Shown here: positions 7,297 to 15,505 of the stretch, one piece after another
Layout: each line of letters begins with the position of its first letter
Numbering within the stretch: the stretch's first letter is position 1
NCBI GenBank assembly: GCA_029260655.1
Contig: JAJDCU010000073.1
Span: 1-64,000, forward strand
DNA from: Phycisphaeraceae bacterium
Lineage (GTDB): Bacteria; Planctomycetota; Phycisphaerae; Phycisphaerales; Phycisphaeraceae
DNA length: 64,000 bases
Direction: 5' to 3'
Position numbers and translations under genes: made by a program
The notes under the pieces: model-generated
Database searches by the model: none
Told to the model about the DNA's origin: nothing
Seen by the model: only the letters and a program-made list of their open reading frames with translations

Positions 7297-8888
7297 TCCC
7301 CGGCCTCCCTCGGCCTCATCAGCGGGAAGAGGATCACGTCGCGGATGCTGCGTTGGCCGGTCAGGAGCATGACCAGACGGTCGATCCCCAGGCCCAGGCC
7401 GCCGGCGGGGGGCATGCCGACACGCAGCGCTTCGAGGAAATCTTCGTCCAGCGAGCGGAACGTGCTCTCCTCGTCGTCCGCGCCGGCGAGCTGTTCTTTG
7501 AACTTGGCCTCCTGGATGTCGGGATCGTTCAGCTCGGTGTACGCTGGGCCGATCTCCATCTCGCCGATGAACAGGTCCCACCTCTCGCAGAGGTCGGGGT
7601 TGTCCTTGCGTGGCCGGGTCAGCGGGCTGATCACGCTTGGGTAATCCATCACGAATGTCGGCTGAACGAGCCCGCCCTCGGCGGTCTCCTCAAACACCTC
7701 GTTGACGACCAGCCAGTCGTCCTTGCCCGCCTCTTTCAGGCCCAGCGACCGCGCTTTCTCACGGACCCGTCCGATGTCGGTCATCTCGAAGCCGTTGGCG
7801 CGCTGGAACAGGTCTGCGTAGGTCACGCGGGTAAACGGTTTTTGATAGTCGATCGCCGTGCCGCTCCACTCGATGATGCCGTCGCTGCTCAGCGTCATCG
7901 CCAGGTGGCGGATCAGGGATTCGGTCAGCTCCATCATGGTCTGGTAGTCGCCGAAGGCCTGGTAGACCTCCATGGCGGTGAACTCGGGGTTGTGCGAGCG
8001 GTCGACGCCTTCGTTTCGGAAGTTTCGGTTAATCTCGTAGACCCGAGGCAGCCCGCCGACCATGAGGCGCTTCAGGTACAGCTCGGGCGCGATCCTCAGG
8101 AACAGGGGGATGTCCAGCGCGTTGTGGTGCGTGTTAAACGGCCTGGCCGCGGCGCCTCCGGCGATCGGCTGAAGCATCGGCGTCTCGACCTCGAGGAACC
8201 CGCGAGCGTCCATGAACCGGCGGACCTCGCTGACGATCCGCGAGCGCTGCTGAAAGGTTTCGATCACTTCCGGGTTGGCGTACATATCGACGTAACGCTT
8301 GCGGTAGCGCTGCTCGGGGTCCTGCAATCCCTGGAACTTGTTTGGCGGTAGCGCCAAGCTCTTGGCGGCCACAGCGAAGGGTGGGTCGTTTGCGTTGTCC
8401 GTGTCGGCTTGGTCGCCGCTACCACCCTCTGCCGCTTGCGGCTTCGCGGTCGCCCACACCGTGATCTCCTGCGTCTTCGTCTTCGCCAACGGCCCCTGCG
8501 CGGTCACGATGTCCGACAACTCCACCAGCTTGGCGACCTTGAACGCCTCGGGCCCGACCAGCTTCTTACTCACCGCAAGCTGCAGGTCGCCTGACTGGTC
8601 GCGCAGGAGCATGAAGATCAGGTTGCCCATCACCCGGTGCTGCATGACCCGCCCGGCGACCTTCACCACAGGCCGGCGGTCGTCTTCGGGGTTGTCTTTG
8701 TGGGCTTGGTCGGCCTGCTGGTCGTATTGGCTTTTGGCGTCGGCGAGAGAGGTCAGCCCGTCGATCCGTCCGCCGAAAGGGTCGACCCCGAACTCGTCGC
8801 GTAGCCGGGTAAGCCTCGCCCGACGGTCTGCGAGCAGGTCGCGTGCCGAACGCTCGGGGGCCGGATTGTTCTCTTTTGGCGTGCTCAT
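7293..8888 (-). CDS. lysS: Lysyl-tRNA synthetase, class II
   Basis: The enzyme charges tRNA-Lys with lysine. The 531-residue protein has an N-terminal OB-fold anticodon-binding domain and the class II core. Motif 2 is 'FRNEGVDRSHNPEFTAMEVY' near residue 290 and motif 3 is 'GLGIDRLVMLLTGQRSIRDV' near the C-terminus. The ATG at 8888 is chosen because an upstream in-frame TTG adds only six residues. An insertion of about 25 Gly/Asp/Ala-rich residues ('PQAAEGGSGDQADTDNAND') interrupts the end of the OB domain. It is followed on the same strand by the GxxExxY cassette and the Lol-like ABC genes and preceded by rplS and its terminator. Confidence 0.97.
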   Translation of the reverse strand: MSTPKENNPAPERSARDLLADRRARLTRLRDEFGVDPFGGRIDGLTSLADAKSQYDQQADQAHKDNPEDDRRPVVKVAGRVMQHRVMGNLIFMLLRDQSGDLQLAVSKKLVGPEAFKVAKLVELSDIVTAQGPLAKTKTQEITVWATAKPQAAEGGSGDQADTDNANDPPFAVAAKSLALPPNKFQGLQDPEQRYRKRYVDMYANPEVIETFQQRSRIVSEVRRFMDARGFLEVETPMLQPIAGGAAARPFNTHHNALDIPLFLRIAPELYLKRLMVGGLPRVYEINRNFRNEGVDRSHNPEFTAMEVYQAFGDYQTMMELTESLIRHLAMTLSSDGIIEWSGTAIDYQKPFTRVTYADLFQRANGFEMTDIGRVREKARSLGLKEAGKDDWLVVNEVFEETAEGGLVQPTFVMDYPSVISPLTRPRKDNPDLCERWDLFIGEMEIGPAYTELNDPDIQEAKFKEQLAGADDEESTFRSLDEDFLEALRVGMPPAGGLGLGIDRLVMLLTGQRSIRDVILFPLMRPREAGE

Positions 8889-8898
8889 CGCGGGCAAT

Positions 8899-8940
8899 CC
8901 TAACAAAGAAAACCCCGCCGGTCCTTGTCGGACGGCGGGG
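8899..8940 (-). terminator. Rho-independent terminator of rplS
   Basis: On the minus strand a GC-rich hairpin pairs 8934-8940 with 8913-8919 (GGCGGGG/CCCCGCC) and 8930-8933 with 8921-8924, with a 5-base loop and one bulge. It is followed by TTTTCTTTGTT. It lies between rplS and lysS and would separate their transcripts. Confidence 0.75.
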
Positions 8941-9002
8941 CGGTGGTTGTTCCGTGGGCTAAACCCAAGCGTAGGGTTCAGTTGTCATTCTCGGCCGGGT
9001 CG

Positions 9003-9037
9003 TGCTAATGGCTAAAAGCTATTGGCTAACGGCTCTT
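9003..9037. repeat. Heptanucleotide run GCTAATG/GCTAAAA/GCTATTG/GCTAACG
   Basis: Four consecutive 7-base units beginning GCTA end at the rplS stop codon. The same word family occurs at 14034-14055 (opposite orientation), 14125-14156 and, degraded, 39010-39045. Confidence 0.8.
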
Positions 9038-9500
9038 ATTCAGCGGTTTCGGCTTTTTCCGCAGCGGCTTGCTCGGCGGCCTTTTCCTTGGCTTCCTGCT
9101 CGGCACGGGCGGCGTCGGCCTTGTCCTGCTGATCGGTCAGCCAGCCCAGACCGCTTTTACGGTCACGCAGGCGACGCTTCTTGCCCACCCGCTCTCGCAG
9201 GTAATAAAGCTTGCTACGCCGGGTGTGGCCGTGACGCACAATCTCGAACTTCGCGACCCTCGGCGAGTGCACCGGGAATGTCCGCTCCACGCCCTCGTTC
9301 GCCACGATCCGACGGACCGTGATGGTCTGCTCGATCCCCGAGCCCTGGCGTTTGATGATCACGCCGGTGAACACCTGGATACGCTCCTTGGCGCCCTCGA
9401 TGATCCGCACGTGGACATCAACCGTGTCGCCGATGCTCAGCACCGGCCGGTCGGTCTTGATCTGGGACTGCTGGACCGCTTGAAGTATCGCGTCGCTCAT
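9036..9500 (-). CDS. rplS: 50S ribosomal protein L19
   Basis: The 154-residue protein carries the L19 core: 'RPVLSIGDTVDVHVRIIEGAKERIQVFTGVII', 'FPVHSPRVAKFEIVRHGHTRRSKLYYLRE' and 'GKKRRLRDR'. It ends in an Ala/Glu/Lys-rich tail of about 35 residues beyond the usual length of about 115. The ATG at 9500 has GGAAG upstream; a longer reading frame to 9671 lacks family similarity. L19 sits at the 30S/50S interface. Its usual operon partners trmD and rpsP are on the same strand but almost 4 kb away, separated by the oppositely oriented BlaI/M56 module. Confidence 0.97.
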   Translation of the reverse strand: MSDAILQAVQQSQIKTDRPVLSIGDTVDVHVRIIEGAKERIQVFTGVIIKRQGSGIEQTITVRRIVANEGVERTFPVHSPRVAKFEIVRHGHTRRSKLYYLRERVGKKRRLRDRKSGLGWLTDQQDKADAARAEQEAKEKAAEQAAAEKAETAE

Positions 9501-9662
9501 GGCGGGGCTTCCGTCAGGGGGTGTTTTTGCGTCTATACCGGGGGACCGGGCCCGCCGATTCGAGCCGAGCAGTATATCCGGGGCCCCATCCTCTGTCGAA
9601 CCTCTCGGACCCACCGGTCTCCCCGCCGCGACCGTTGATTCTCGGGCTCCACGAGATTGTGC

Positions 9663-9700
9663 TTGCATCACGACTACAGTTGTAATAGACTACATATGTA
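9663..9700 (+). promoter_or_regulatory. BlaI-type twin operator and promoter
   Basis: TACAGTTGTA (9675-9684) and the perfect palindrome TACATATGTA (9691-9700) both fit the TACA-N2-TGTA core bound by BlaI/MecI dimers. They are 16 bases apart, just before the BlaI-like gene. A possible promoter is TTGCAT (9663-9668), 17 bases, TAGACT (9686-9691), so bound repressor would cover it. This predicts autorepression of the blaI-M56 operon. Confidence 0.85.
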
Positions 9701-9715
9701 ATCAAAGGAGCCGCC

Positions 9716-10090
9716 ATGTCCAAGCCACCCAAAATCTCGGATGCCGAATGGCAGGTGATGCAGGTTCTGTGGGACCAGGCCCCGTTAAACGCCGCCGAGG
9801 TCGTCGAACGTTTGGCGGACCAGCAGGACTGGTCGCCACGGACGATCAAGACCATGCTCAGTCGACTCGTGCACAAGGGCGCGTTGGCTTACACCCAAGA
9901 GGGCAACCGGTATCTCTACCGTCCGGCGGTGACGCGGTCGGCATGCATCCGCGACGCGAGCCGATCGTTCCTGGGCCGTGTGTTTTCCGGGGACACACAA
10001 CTTCTGCTGGCGCATCTGGTCGAGTCTGGCCGGCTCTCGCGTGAAGACATCGAGACGCTCAAGAAGACTCTTGAAGACAAGGAGCATTAG
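9716..10090 (+). CDS. BlaI/MecI-family transcriptional repressor
   Basis: The 124-residue winged-helix protein begins 'KISDAEWQVMQVLWDQAPLNAAEVVERLA'. It continues 'WSPRTIKTMLSRLVHKGALAYTQEGNRYLYRPAV', the hallmark BlaI/MecI DNA-binding part, and has a C-terminal dimerisation helix region (about 80-124). Family members repress their own operon and are cleaved when a partner M56 protease senses a signal. An AAAGGAG ribosome-binding site precedes the ATG, twin operators lie just upstream, and the M56 gene starts 2 bases after the stop. The regulon may extend beyond this operon; no beta-lactamase is nearby. Confidence 0.95.
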   Translation: MSKPPKISDAEWQVMQVLWDQAPLNAAEVVERLADQQDWSPRTIKTMLSRLVHKGALAYTQEGNRYLYRPAVTRSACIRDASRSFLGRVFSGDTQLLLAHLVESGRLSREDIETLKKTLEDKEH

Positions 10091-10092
10091 CC

Positions 10093-13000
10093 ATGATCGA
10101 TTGGTTCAACGGATTGGAGTCGGGGTTACAAGCCGTATTGACCGCGTCATGGCAGGCGGCCGTGCTGGCGGTGATCGTGCTGGCCACACAGTCGGCGATG
10201 GGACGCTGGCTGTCACCGCGCTGGCGGTACGCGCTCTGGTCGGTCGTGGTGATCCGTTTGATGATGCCGATGGCGCCGGGCAGCGCGTTAAGCGTGTTCA
10301 ACCTGTTCAAGAGTGATCCTGCGCCTGCCGTCGTGGTCGCTCCACTGCCACCGACACCGACCATCGGCGAGATCACATACAGCCTGGACACCAGCGGGCC
10401 GAGTGTGACCGCACTTGCATCTGTCCCGTCATGGGGCATGGATGACATAATGCTGGCTGTCTGGCTGGCCGGCTTGGTCCTGATCTTCTCCGTCATCATC
10501 GCGATCAATCTGGCGCTTACGTTGCGCCTGCGCCGCCGAACCGCGATCACCGATCCAGACCTGCTTGACCTGGTCGAATCATGCAAACAAGAGATGGGCG
10601 TCCGCCGGAACGTCCATTTATACGACGATCCCCGAATCGCAAGCCCCGCGCTGGCGGGTGTCTTCCGCCCGTCGCTGCTGATCCCGCCGGGTCTGCTCGC
10701 TGATCTGCCACGGCAGGAACTGCGTTTCATCCTGCTGCACGAACTGGCCCATGTGAAGAAGCACGACATCGCGCAGAACTGGCTGCTTATCGCACTGAGC
10801 GCGGTCCACTGGTTCAACCCGATCGTCTGGTTCGCTTTCGCCCGGCTGCGTGCCGACCGTGAGCTGGCACGAGACGCGATGGTCCTTAGCACCACCGGGA
10901 CCGACGCCAATCAGGCCTACGGCCAAACGATCATCCACACCCTCGAACGCATCACCCACCCACGCCTGAATAATCCTGCGCTCGCCGGCATCGGCGACGG
11001 GCTAGGCCAACTCAAACGCCGCCTGCGCATGATCGCGCTCGCCCCCAAACGCCGACCCGCGCTCACCCTCACCGGCATCGTGCTGCTGGCCACCCTCGCC
11101 GCCATCGGCCTGACCGACGCCGCGGAGCCGGAGGCGGCAGTGATATCTGAAAGGGCATCAACTCAGACAATCGAAGAAGTCGAGGAGCCCGAGGCCGAGG
11201 TTGAGATTGATAAGTCGCCCACCGCGCGTTCAATACCACACGCCATCGACTCGCCCGCGCCGGTTCATTTTTACGAGAACCGCCTGGTGAGCGCCATCGA
11301 GTATCTGCGCAATGCCACCGGTGCGAATATCTATGTGAACTGGTCGGCGCTATCGGATCAGGGAATCACGCCGGAAACGAAGTTCACGCTGGAGATGCAA
11401 GGGGAAGGGGTGACCGGCCGGGCAGCGTTGTCACGCATCCTTGAGGTCGTTTCTACCGACGCGACTGAACGCGTCATTTTCGGTATCCGAGAAGGGGTTG
11501 TCATTGTCAGCACATTGACTGACATGGTCGCCACCCAGGTCAGTTATCCGATCGAGATACCGACGGAGGATCACGATCGTGAAGCGACCACGGCAGCGCT
11601 TCGTAAACTCAGCCAGCCGATACCGATCCAGTTCGAGCGCAATGATCTGGTCCATGTCATCAGGTATTTCAGTAAGCGGACCGGCGTAGACGTGTCCGTG
11701 AACTGGCAGGCTTTGGAGAAGGCGGGCGTTGATCAGGGCACGTCGATCACGTTGACGCTCAAGGATGTCAGCGCAAGTGAGGCGTTGCGGTTGATTCTTC
11801 ATCAGTTGGCCTACGACACCCCCGCCGATCGGATCGAGTTCCGTGTGATTGATGGGATCATCACCATCAGCACAGCGAGCGATCTGCCGAAACCGCCGAC
11901 CATGGAAGAGGTCCGTGCGGAGATCGATCGGTTGGTTGCTGAGAAGTTCCGACAGCCGATTGGGGTCGAATTAACCAATGCGCCGATGGATCGCGTGCTG
12001 AACATGTTCCGTGATGTGTGGGGCGTACCAGTGTTTGCAAATTGGCCGATGTTGAAACAGGCGGGGATCGACGCCCAGACGCAGGTGACACTCTCACTGC
12101 CAGACATGCCCGGCGATCAAGTACTGCGTTTGGTGTTGAAACAGGCGTCGGGCAAGCAAGGCCTCAATGCTCCCTCTTGGAATATCATCGATGGGGTCGT
12201 GAATATCAGCATAAAACGCGACTTCATGACCACGGACACCCGGGTGTACGACATCCGACACCTGCTGGCCGTCGATCACGAGCCCCCTCCGCTGGCCCCC
12301 CGCGCTGACGGCACGATCTCGGAACGACCGGCAAAGAAGAAACCGTCACGTGAAGAGCTGGTCGGCCAGATCGCCGATCTGATCCGCGAAACCGTGGGCT
12401 ACTATGAAGAATGGGAAGCCCATGGCGGCGGCATCAGTTCGGTCAGCGAACTGAAAGGCAACCTGATCGTCAAGACCTCGCCGGATAATCATGAGAACAT
12501 CACAAACCTGTTAGCGATGTTAGGCGAGGCGCGTTCGGTACAGATCAGCTTCGAGAGCCAATTTCTGCTTGTCCCCGAGCGATTTTTCGAGGCGTCCGGG
12601 CTCGGTATGGAACTCTCGCAGACGCCGGATGGCGACCACATCGCGTTTTTGGACGATCTGGAAGTGGGCATTATCACCAAGGCCATTCGGAACAATCCGT
12701 CCGCTCGGACTCTTGCCACCCCACGAGTCATGCTGTTAAATGGGCAGGGGGCCGACATTCTGATCGGCGAGCGTGTCTCATATCTGGCCGAATACAATCG
12801 GGTCGAGGGCGAGAACGGCACCGAATACAAGCCTGTACATCTTTTCCTCAATGATGGCGTCATGCTCGAGACGGAAGCGACAGTCAGCGCTGATCGGCGT
12901 TATGTCTCCGCGACATTGCACCCAACGGTAATCAACACGGCACACCCGACCGAAAAGCACCTATGGGACAATAGCCCACCCGATCAAGACCTTTATGTCG

Positions 13001-13215
13001 AGGTGCCCAAGTTCACGAAAGTAGAAAAAGAAATCACCGTTTCGATCCCGGATAAAGGAACCCTGCTGATCGATGTCGGCACCGTATCCGGCCCGATGAG
13101 TTCGCACGATCCGGTTGAGGAAGGCGTCGAACGGCGTGTCTACATGCTTGTTAAGCCGACGATCATTATTGTCACACCAAATGCCAAGCAGTTCCCCGGG
13201 TTGCTGGATGAGTAG
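10093..13215 (+). CDS. BlaR1-like M56 metalloprotease fused to STN repeats and a secretin-like domain
   Basis: The N-terminal part (1-345) is a BlaR1/MecR1-type M56 protease. It has helices at about 13-36, 46-61 and 118-141, the zinc site 'HELAH' at 216-220 with 'HD' following, 'ADRELARDAMVL', and a last helix at about 323-345. Instead of the usual penicillin-binding sensor, the exported part carries three repeats of about 115 residues starting near 387, 505 and 620. Each has a '(N/T)..(V/M).(V/A)I.YL/YF...TG..(I/V).VNW' core and resembles the secretin/TonB short N-terminal (STN) domain. Then come a 'TRVYDIRHLL' segment (about 715), an N1-like segment (753-815) and a secretin-like domain (817-1035) with 'ATPRVMLLNGQGADILIGE' near 875 and 'LVKPTIIIVTP' at the end. 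The secretin 'VPVLGDIP' motif is missing, so a pore is doubtful. It probably senses an envelope signal and cleaves the BlaI-like protein. Confidence 0.88.
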   Translation: MIDWFNGLESGLQAVLTASWQAAVLAVIVLATQSAMGRWLSPRWRYALWSVVVIRLMMPMAPGSALSVFNLFKSDPAPAVVVAPLPPTPTIGEITYSLDTSGPSVTALASVPSWGMDDIMLAVWLAGLVLIFSVIIAINLALTLRLRRRTAITDPDLLDLVESCKQEMGVRRNVHLYDDPRIASPALAGVFRPSLLIPPGLLADLPRQELRFILLHELAHVKKHDIAQNWLLIALSAVHWFNPIVWFAFARLRADRELARDAMVLSTTGTDANQAYGQTIIHTLERITHPRLNNPALAGIGDGLGQLKRRLRMIALAPKRRPALTLTGIVLLATLAAIGLTDAAEPEAAVISERASTQTIEEVEEPEAEVEIDKSPTARSIPHAIDSPAPVHFYENRLVSAIEYLRNATGANIYVNWSALSDQGITPETKFTLEMQGEGVTGRAALSRILEVVSTDATERVIFGIREGVVIVSTLTDMVATQVSYPIEIPTEDHDREATTAALRKLSQPIPIQFERNDLVHVIRYFSKRTGVDVSVNWQALEKAGVDQGTSITLTLKDVSASEALRLILHQLAYDTPADRIEFRVIDGIITISTASDLPKPPTMEEVRAEIDRLVAEKFRQPIGVELTNAPMDRVLNMFRDVWGVPVFANWPMLKQAGIDAQTQVTLSLPDMPGDQVLRLVLKQASGKQGLNAPSWNIIDGVVNISIKRDFMTTDTRVYDIRHLLAVDHEPPPLAPRADGTISERPAKKKPSREELVGQIADLIRETVGYYEEWEAHGGGISSVSELKGNLIVKTSPDNHENITNLLAMLGEARSVQISFESQFLLVPERFFEASGLGMELSQTPDGDHIAFLDDLEVGIITKAIRNNPSARTLATPRVMLLNGQGADILIGERVSYLAEYNRVEGENGTEYKPVHLFLNDGVMLETEATVSADRRYVSATLHPTVINTAHPTEKHLWDNSPPDQDLYVEVPKFTKVEKEITVSIPDKGTLLIDVGTVSGPMSSHDPVEEGVERRVYMLVKPTIIIVTPNAKQFPGLLDE

Positions 13216-13252
13216 GCCTAACTGTTAAGGGTACAACCTCATATACGGTAAG

Positions 13253-13276
13253 ACCGGCCGCGAGCGGCCGGGCTAA
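13253..13276. repeat. REP-like palindrome, copy 1
   Basis: CCGGCCGC-GAG-CGGCCGG followed by GCTAAG lies in the 70-base spacer between the convergent M56 and trmD genes. It is related to copies at 27314-27340, 29743-29768 and 58428-58447. It may also serve as a bidirectional transcription stop, but there is no T-tract. Confidence 0.6.
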
Positions 13277-13285
13277 GCGGGGGAG

Positions 13286-14041
13286 TCACTGGGGGGCATC
13301 CCCCAGCAGGTCCGGCCGGCGTTCTTCGGTGCGCTTGCGGGCTTCGGCCTCGCGCCAGGCTTCGATCTTGGCGTGGTTACCGCTTAAGAGGACTTCGGGG
13401 GCTTCCATGCCTTCCCACGTTCGGGGGCGGGTGTAGTGGGGGTGGTCCAGGAGGCGCTGGGCGCCGGGTGAGAAGCTGTCGTGGTGGGCGGAGTCCTGAT
13501 GGCCAAGCGCCCCCGGAAGTAAGCGCACCACCGCATCAATCAAGACCATCGCGGGGAGTTCGCCGCCGGAGAGGACGTAGTCGCCGACGCTGATTTCGCG
13601 GATGGGGGCGAGTTTTTCGATGACGCGCTCGTCGATGCCCTCGTAGTGGCCTGCGATCATCAGGAGGCGCGGTTGCCCGGCGAGTTCCTCGACGATCGGT
13701 TGTGTCAGCGGTTCGCCTTGAGGGGTGAGCAGGATGCGCGTGGCGGGGCGGTCGTCTTGCGCTTCGACGGCCTGCACGGCGTCCCAGACAGGCTGACACT
13801 GGATGACCATCCCGGGTCCGCCGCCGAAGGAGGGTTGGTCGACTTTCTGGTGCTTGTTGCCGGCATAGTCGCGGATGTCGGTGACGTGGTAGCTGACGAC
13901 CGGCTGGCGAATGTCGTTGGGATCGGCGGGATTGACGACGGGTTCTGCGGCGCGCTTGAGGATGCTCGATCCGAGCACGCCGGGGAACATCTCTGGGAAG
14001 AGTGTGAGGACGTCGATGCGGAGGGGGGGTGATGTAGCCAT
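13286..14041 (-). CDS. trmD: tRNA (guanine37-N1)-methyltransferase
   Basis: TrmD methylates G37 of tRNAs to prevent frameshifting. The 251-residue protein has the SPOUT/TrmD features: '[24 protein letters not shown]', '[22 protein letters not shown]', '[17 protein letters not shown]' and '[23 protein letters not shown]', which form the knotted SAM pocket. The start codon at 14041 lies within a heptanucleotide run, so MATS may be repeat-derived. It follows rpsP on the same strand with an intervening terminator. rimM, usually between them, is absent, and rplS is displaced. Confidence 0.97.
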   Translation of the reverse strand: MATSPPLRIDVLTLFPEMFPGVLGSSILKRAAEPVVNPADPNDIRQPVVSYHVTDIRDYAGNKHQKVDQPSFGGGPGMVIQCQPVWDAVQAVEAQDDRPATRILLTPQGEPLTQPIVEELAGQPRLLMIAGHYEGIDERVIEKLAPIREISVGDYVLSGGELPAMVLIDAVVRLLPGALGHQDSAHHDSFSPGAQRLLDHPHYTRPRTWEGMEAPEVLLSGNHAKIEAWREAEARKRTEERRPDLLGDAPQ

Positions 14042-14055
14042 TAGCCGTTAGCTGA
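14034..14055. repeat. Heptanucleotide run (TAGCCAT TAGCCGT TAGC) over trmD start
   Basis: The run is the reverse complement of the GCTAATG/GCTAACG words found at 14125-14156. The two runs face each other across the 70-base spacer that contains the rpsP terminator and could pair in RNA. Confidence 0.7.
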
Positions 14056-14074
14056 GGGCGATGTGTGAGCGGGT

Positions 14075-14118
14075 AAAAAAACAATCCCACGGAAGTCCGC
14101 TGCGCGGCCATCCGTGGG
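14075..14118 (-). terminator. Rho-independent terminator between rpsP and trmD
   Basis: On the minus strand CCCACGGA (14118-14111) pairs with TCCGTGGG (14093-14086) around a GC-rich loop. This is followed by ATTG and a run of seven T (14081-14075). It probably ends or attenuates the rpsP transcript before trmD. Confidence 0.75.
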
Positions 14119-14124
14119 CATCTG

Positions 14125-14156
14125 TGCTAATGGCTAACCGCTAACGGCTGATGGCT
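14125..14156. repeat. Heptanucleotide run after rpsP
   Basis: The units GCTAATG, GCTAACC, GCTAACG and GCTGATG in exact 7-base steps run up to the rpsP stop codon at 14159. Confidence 0.8.
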
Positions 14157-14158
14157 TT

Positions 14159-14422
14159 TTAGGCCTTCTTCGCGGCTTCGATGACGCCGGCCTTTTTCAG
14201 CAGGGCGGCGACGGTTTCGCTGGGCTGGGCGCCGACGCTCAGCCAGTACTTGACGCGCTCTTCGTCGCACTTGAACTGAACCGATTCGTCCGAGTTGGCC
14301 GGGTCATAGGTGCCCAGTTCCTCGATCGGCTTGCCATCGCGGGGGTTGCGCTGGTCGATGGCGTTGAGCCGATAGACCGGGTGATGCGTGCGTCCAAAGC
14401 GCTTGAATCGAAGCTTGACCAC
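14159..14422 (-). CDS. rpsP: 30S ribosomal protein S16
   Basis: The 87-residue product matches S16 over its length: 'VKLRFKRFGRTHHPVYRLNAIDQRNPRDGKPIEELGTYDP' and 'VKYWLSVGAQPSETVAALLKKAG'. It starts at GTG 14422 with AAAGG eight bases upstream. A longer in-frame ATG at 14530 adds unrelated sequence and is rejected. S16 binds 16S rRNA during 30S assembly. trmD is the next gene downstream. Confidence 0.96.
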   Translation of the reverse strand: MVKLRFKRFGRTHHPVYRLNAIDQRNPRDGKPIEELGTYDPANSDESVQFKCDEERVKYWLSVGAQPSETVAALLKKAGVIEAAKKA

Positions 14423-14550
14423 AGTTAAACCTTTGTTTTGGCTAGGGATACGTCCCGTCGAGCACCGCCGACACCCACCGCGTCGGCCCAGCGAATCGAA
14501 GATTGTAGCCGATTTACGTGGATGGGCCAAGCGGGGGATCGGATGTTGGC

Positions 14551-14692
14551 CACAGAGGCACAGGGACGAAGTTATCCGCAGATTACGCAGATTTCACAGA
14601 TTAGGAACGGGGAGAAGATACGGAGCAGCTCTTCATCTGCGGAATCTGTGGGCCCGTCTTATCCTCTGTGCCTGTGTGTCTCTGAGGTTAAT
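14551..14692. repeat. Inverted pair of CACAGAG / GCAGATT short-period repeats
   Basis: The left arm has CACAGAGGCACAGGGAC, then CCGCAGATTACGCAGATTT and CACAGATTAGG in 9-base steps. The right arm carries the same two blocks in inverse order (ATCTGCGGAATCTGTGGG, then CTCTGTGCCTGTGTGTCTCTGAGG). Only about 20 bases separate them and no ORF lies inside. It occupies most of the 284-base spacer 14423-14706, which otherwise holds only the rpsP 5' region. It resembles the end repeats of the GxxExxY cassette with the gene lost. Confidence 0.7.
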
Positions 14693-14706
14693 CGGATCAG
14701 GTTGGG

Positions 14707-15462
14707 CTACCGGCCTTCGATCAGGCGGTGGCCCAGGAAGTCGTTGAGGTCGTAGATCTCGGTGATCTGGTCGGCGACGGCCTGGACGTCGTACTCGGTG
14801 CGGATGAACTCGACGGAATCTTCGTTGAGGATGGCGTAGGAAGCGCGGGGGTCGCGGTCGCGGGGCTGGCCGACGCTGCCTGGGTTGACGATGACTTTCT
14901 CGGTGTCGGAGAAGGTGTGTGTCCCGCCGAGGTCCGCGGGGGGGTAGAAGTCCGGTTCATCGGTGAAGACGCCGGGGACGTGTGTGTGCCCGCAGAAGCA
15001 GCGACCGTCGGTGCGGTCGAAGATCGACTGCATCTTGCTCGGGGAGGTCATCACGTCGTCGGGGAAGATGTATTCGTTGATCGGCCGACGCGGTGAGGCG
15101 TGGACCCACATCGCGCCCTCGGTCTTCTGGCGGATCAGCAGGTTGCCCAGGAACTCCCATCGTTTTCGTTGCAGGGCCGGGTCGGGCTCGAGCTCGAACT
15201 GCCTGCGTGTCCAGAACGCGGCCTGCTCGGCGCTGGTGTTGAAGCTGGTCGGCTCGTACATCACGGCGAAGTCGTGGTTGCCCATCAGGGCCCATTCGCA
15301 GCTTTGCATCACCAGGTCCAGGCATTCGACGGGGTTGGGGCCGTACCCGACGATGTCTCCTAGGCAGACGACCCGGGTGATCTCCCGCTTCTCGATGTCC
15401 GCGAGTACGGCCTTGAGCGCGAGGAGGTTGGCGTGGATGTCGGAGATCAGGGCGATGGGCAT
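14707..15462 (-). CDS. Calcineurin-like metallophosphoesterase
   Basis: The 251-residue protein has the metal-binding motifs of the YfcE/MJ0936-like class. These are 'ISDIHANLLAL' (D-x-H), 'CLGDIVGYGPNPVECLDLV' (GD), 'MGNHDFAV' (GNHD), 'WVHASPRRPINEYI' and 'FCGHTHVPGVF' (GHTH), followed by 'VNPGSVGQPRDRDPRASYAI'. It is probably a cytoplasmic phosphodiesterase or phosphatase of unknown substrate. It is divergent from the glycosyltransferase at 15623. Confidence 0.93.
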   Translation of the reverse strand: MPIALISDIHANLLALKAVLADIEKREITRVVCLGDIVGYGPNPVECLDLVMQSCEWALMGNHDFAVMYEPTSFNTSAEQAAFWTRRQFELEPDPALQRKRWEFLGNLLIRQKTEGAMWVHASPRRPINEYIFPDDVMTSPSKMQSIFDRTDGRCFCGHTHVPGVFTDEPDFYPPADLGGTHTFSDTEKVIVNPGSVGQPRDRDPRASYAILNEDSVEFIRTEYDVQAVADQITEIYDLNDFLGHRLIEGR

Positions 15463-15470
15463 GGGGTTGA

Positions 15471-15505
15471 TCGGGTATCGGGTTTCGGGCTTCGGGTATC
15501 GGGAC
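15471..15505. repeat. Heptanucleotide run CGGGTAT/CGGGTTT/CGGGCTT
   Basis: Five CGGG words occur in 7-base steps just upstream of the phosphoesterase start codon. The same word family is at 27355-27380 (inverse) and 35761-35797 (inverse). Confidence 0.8.
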
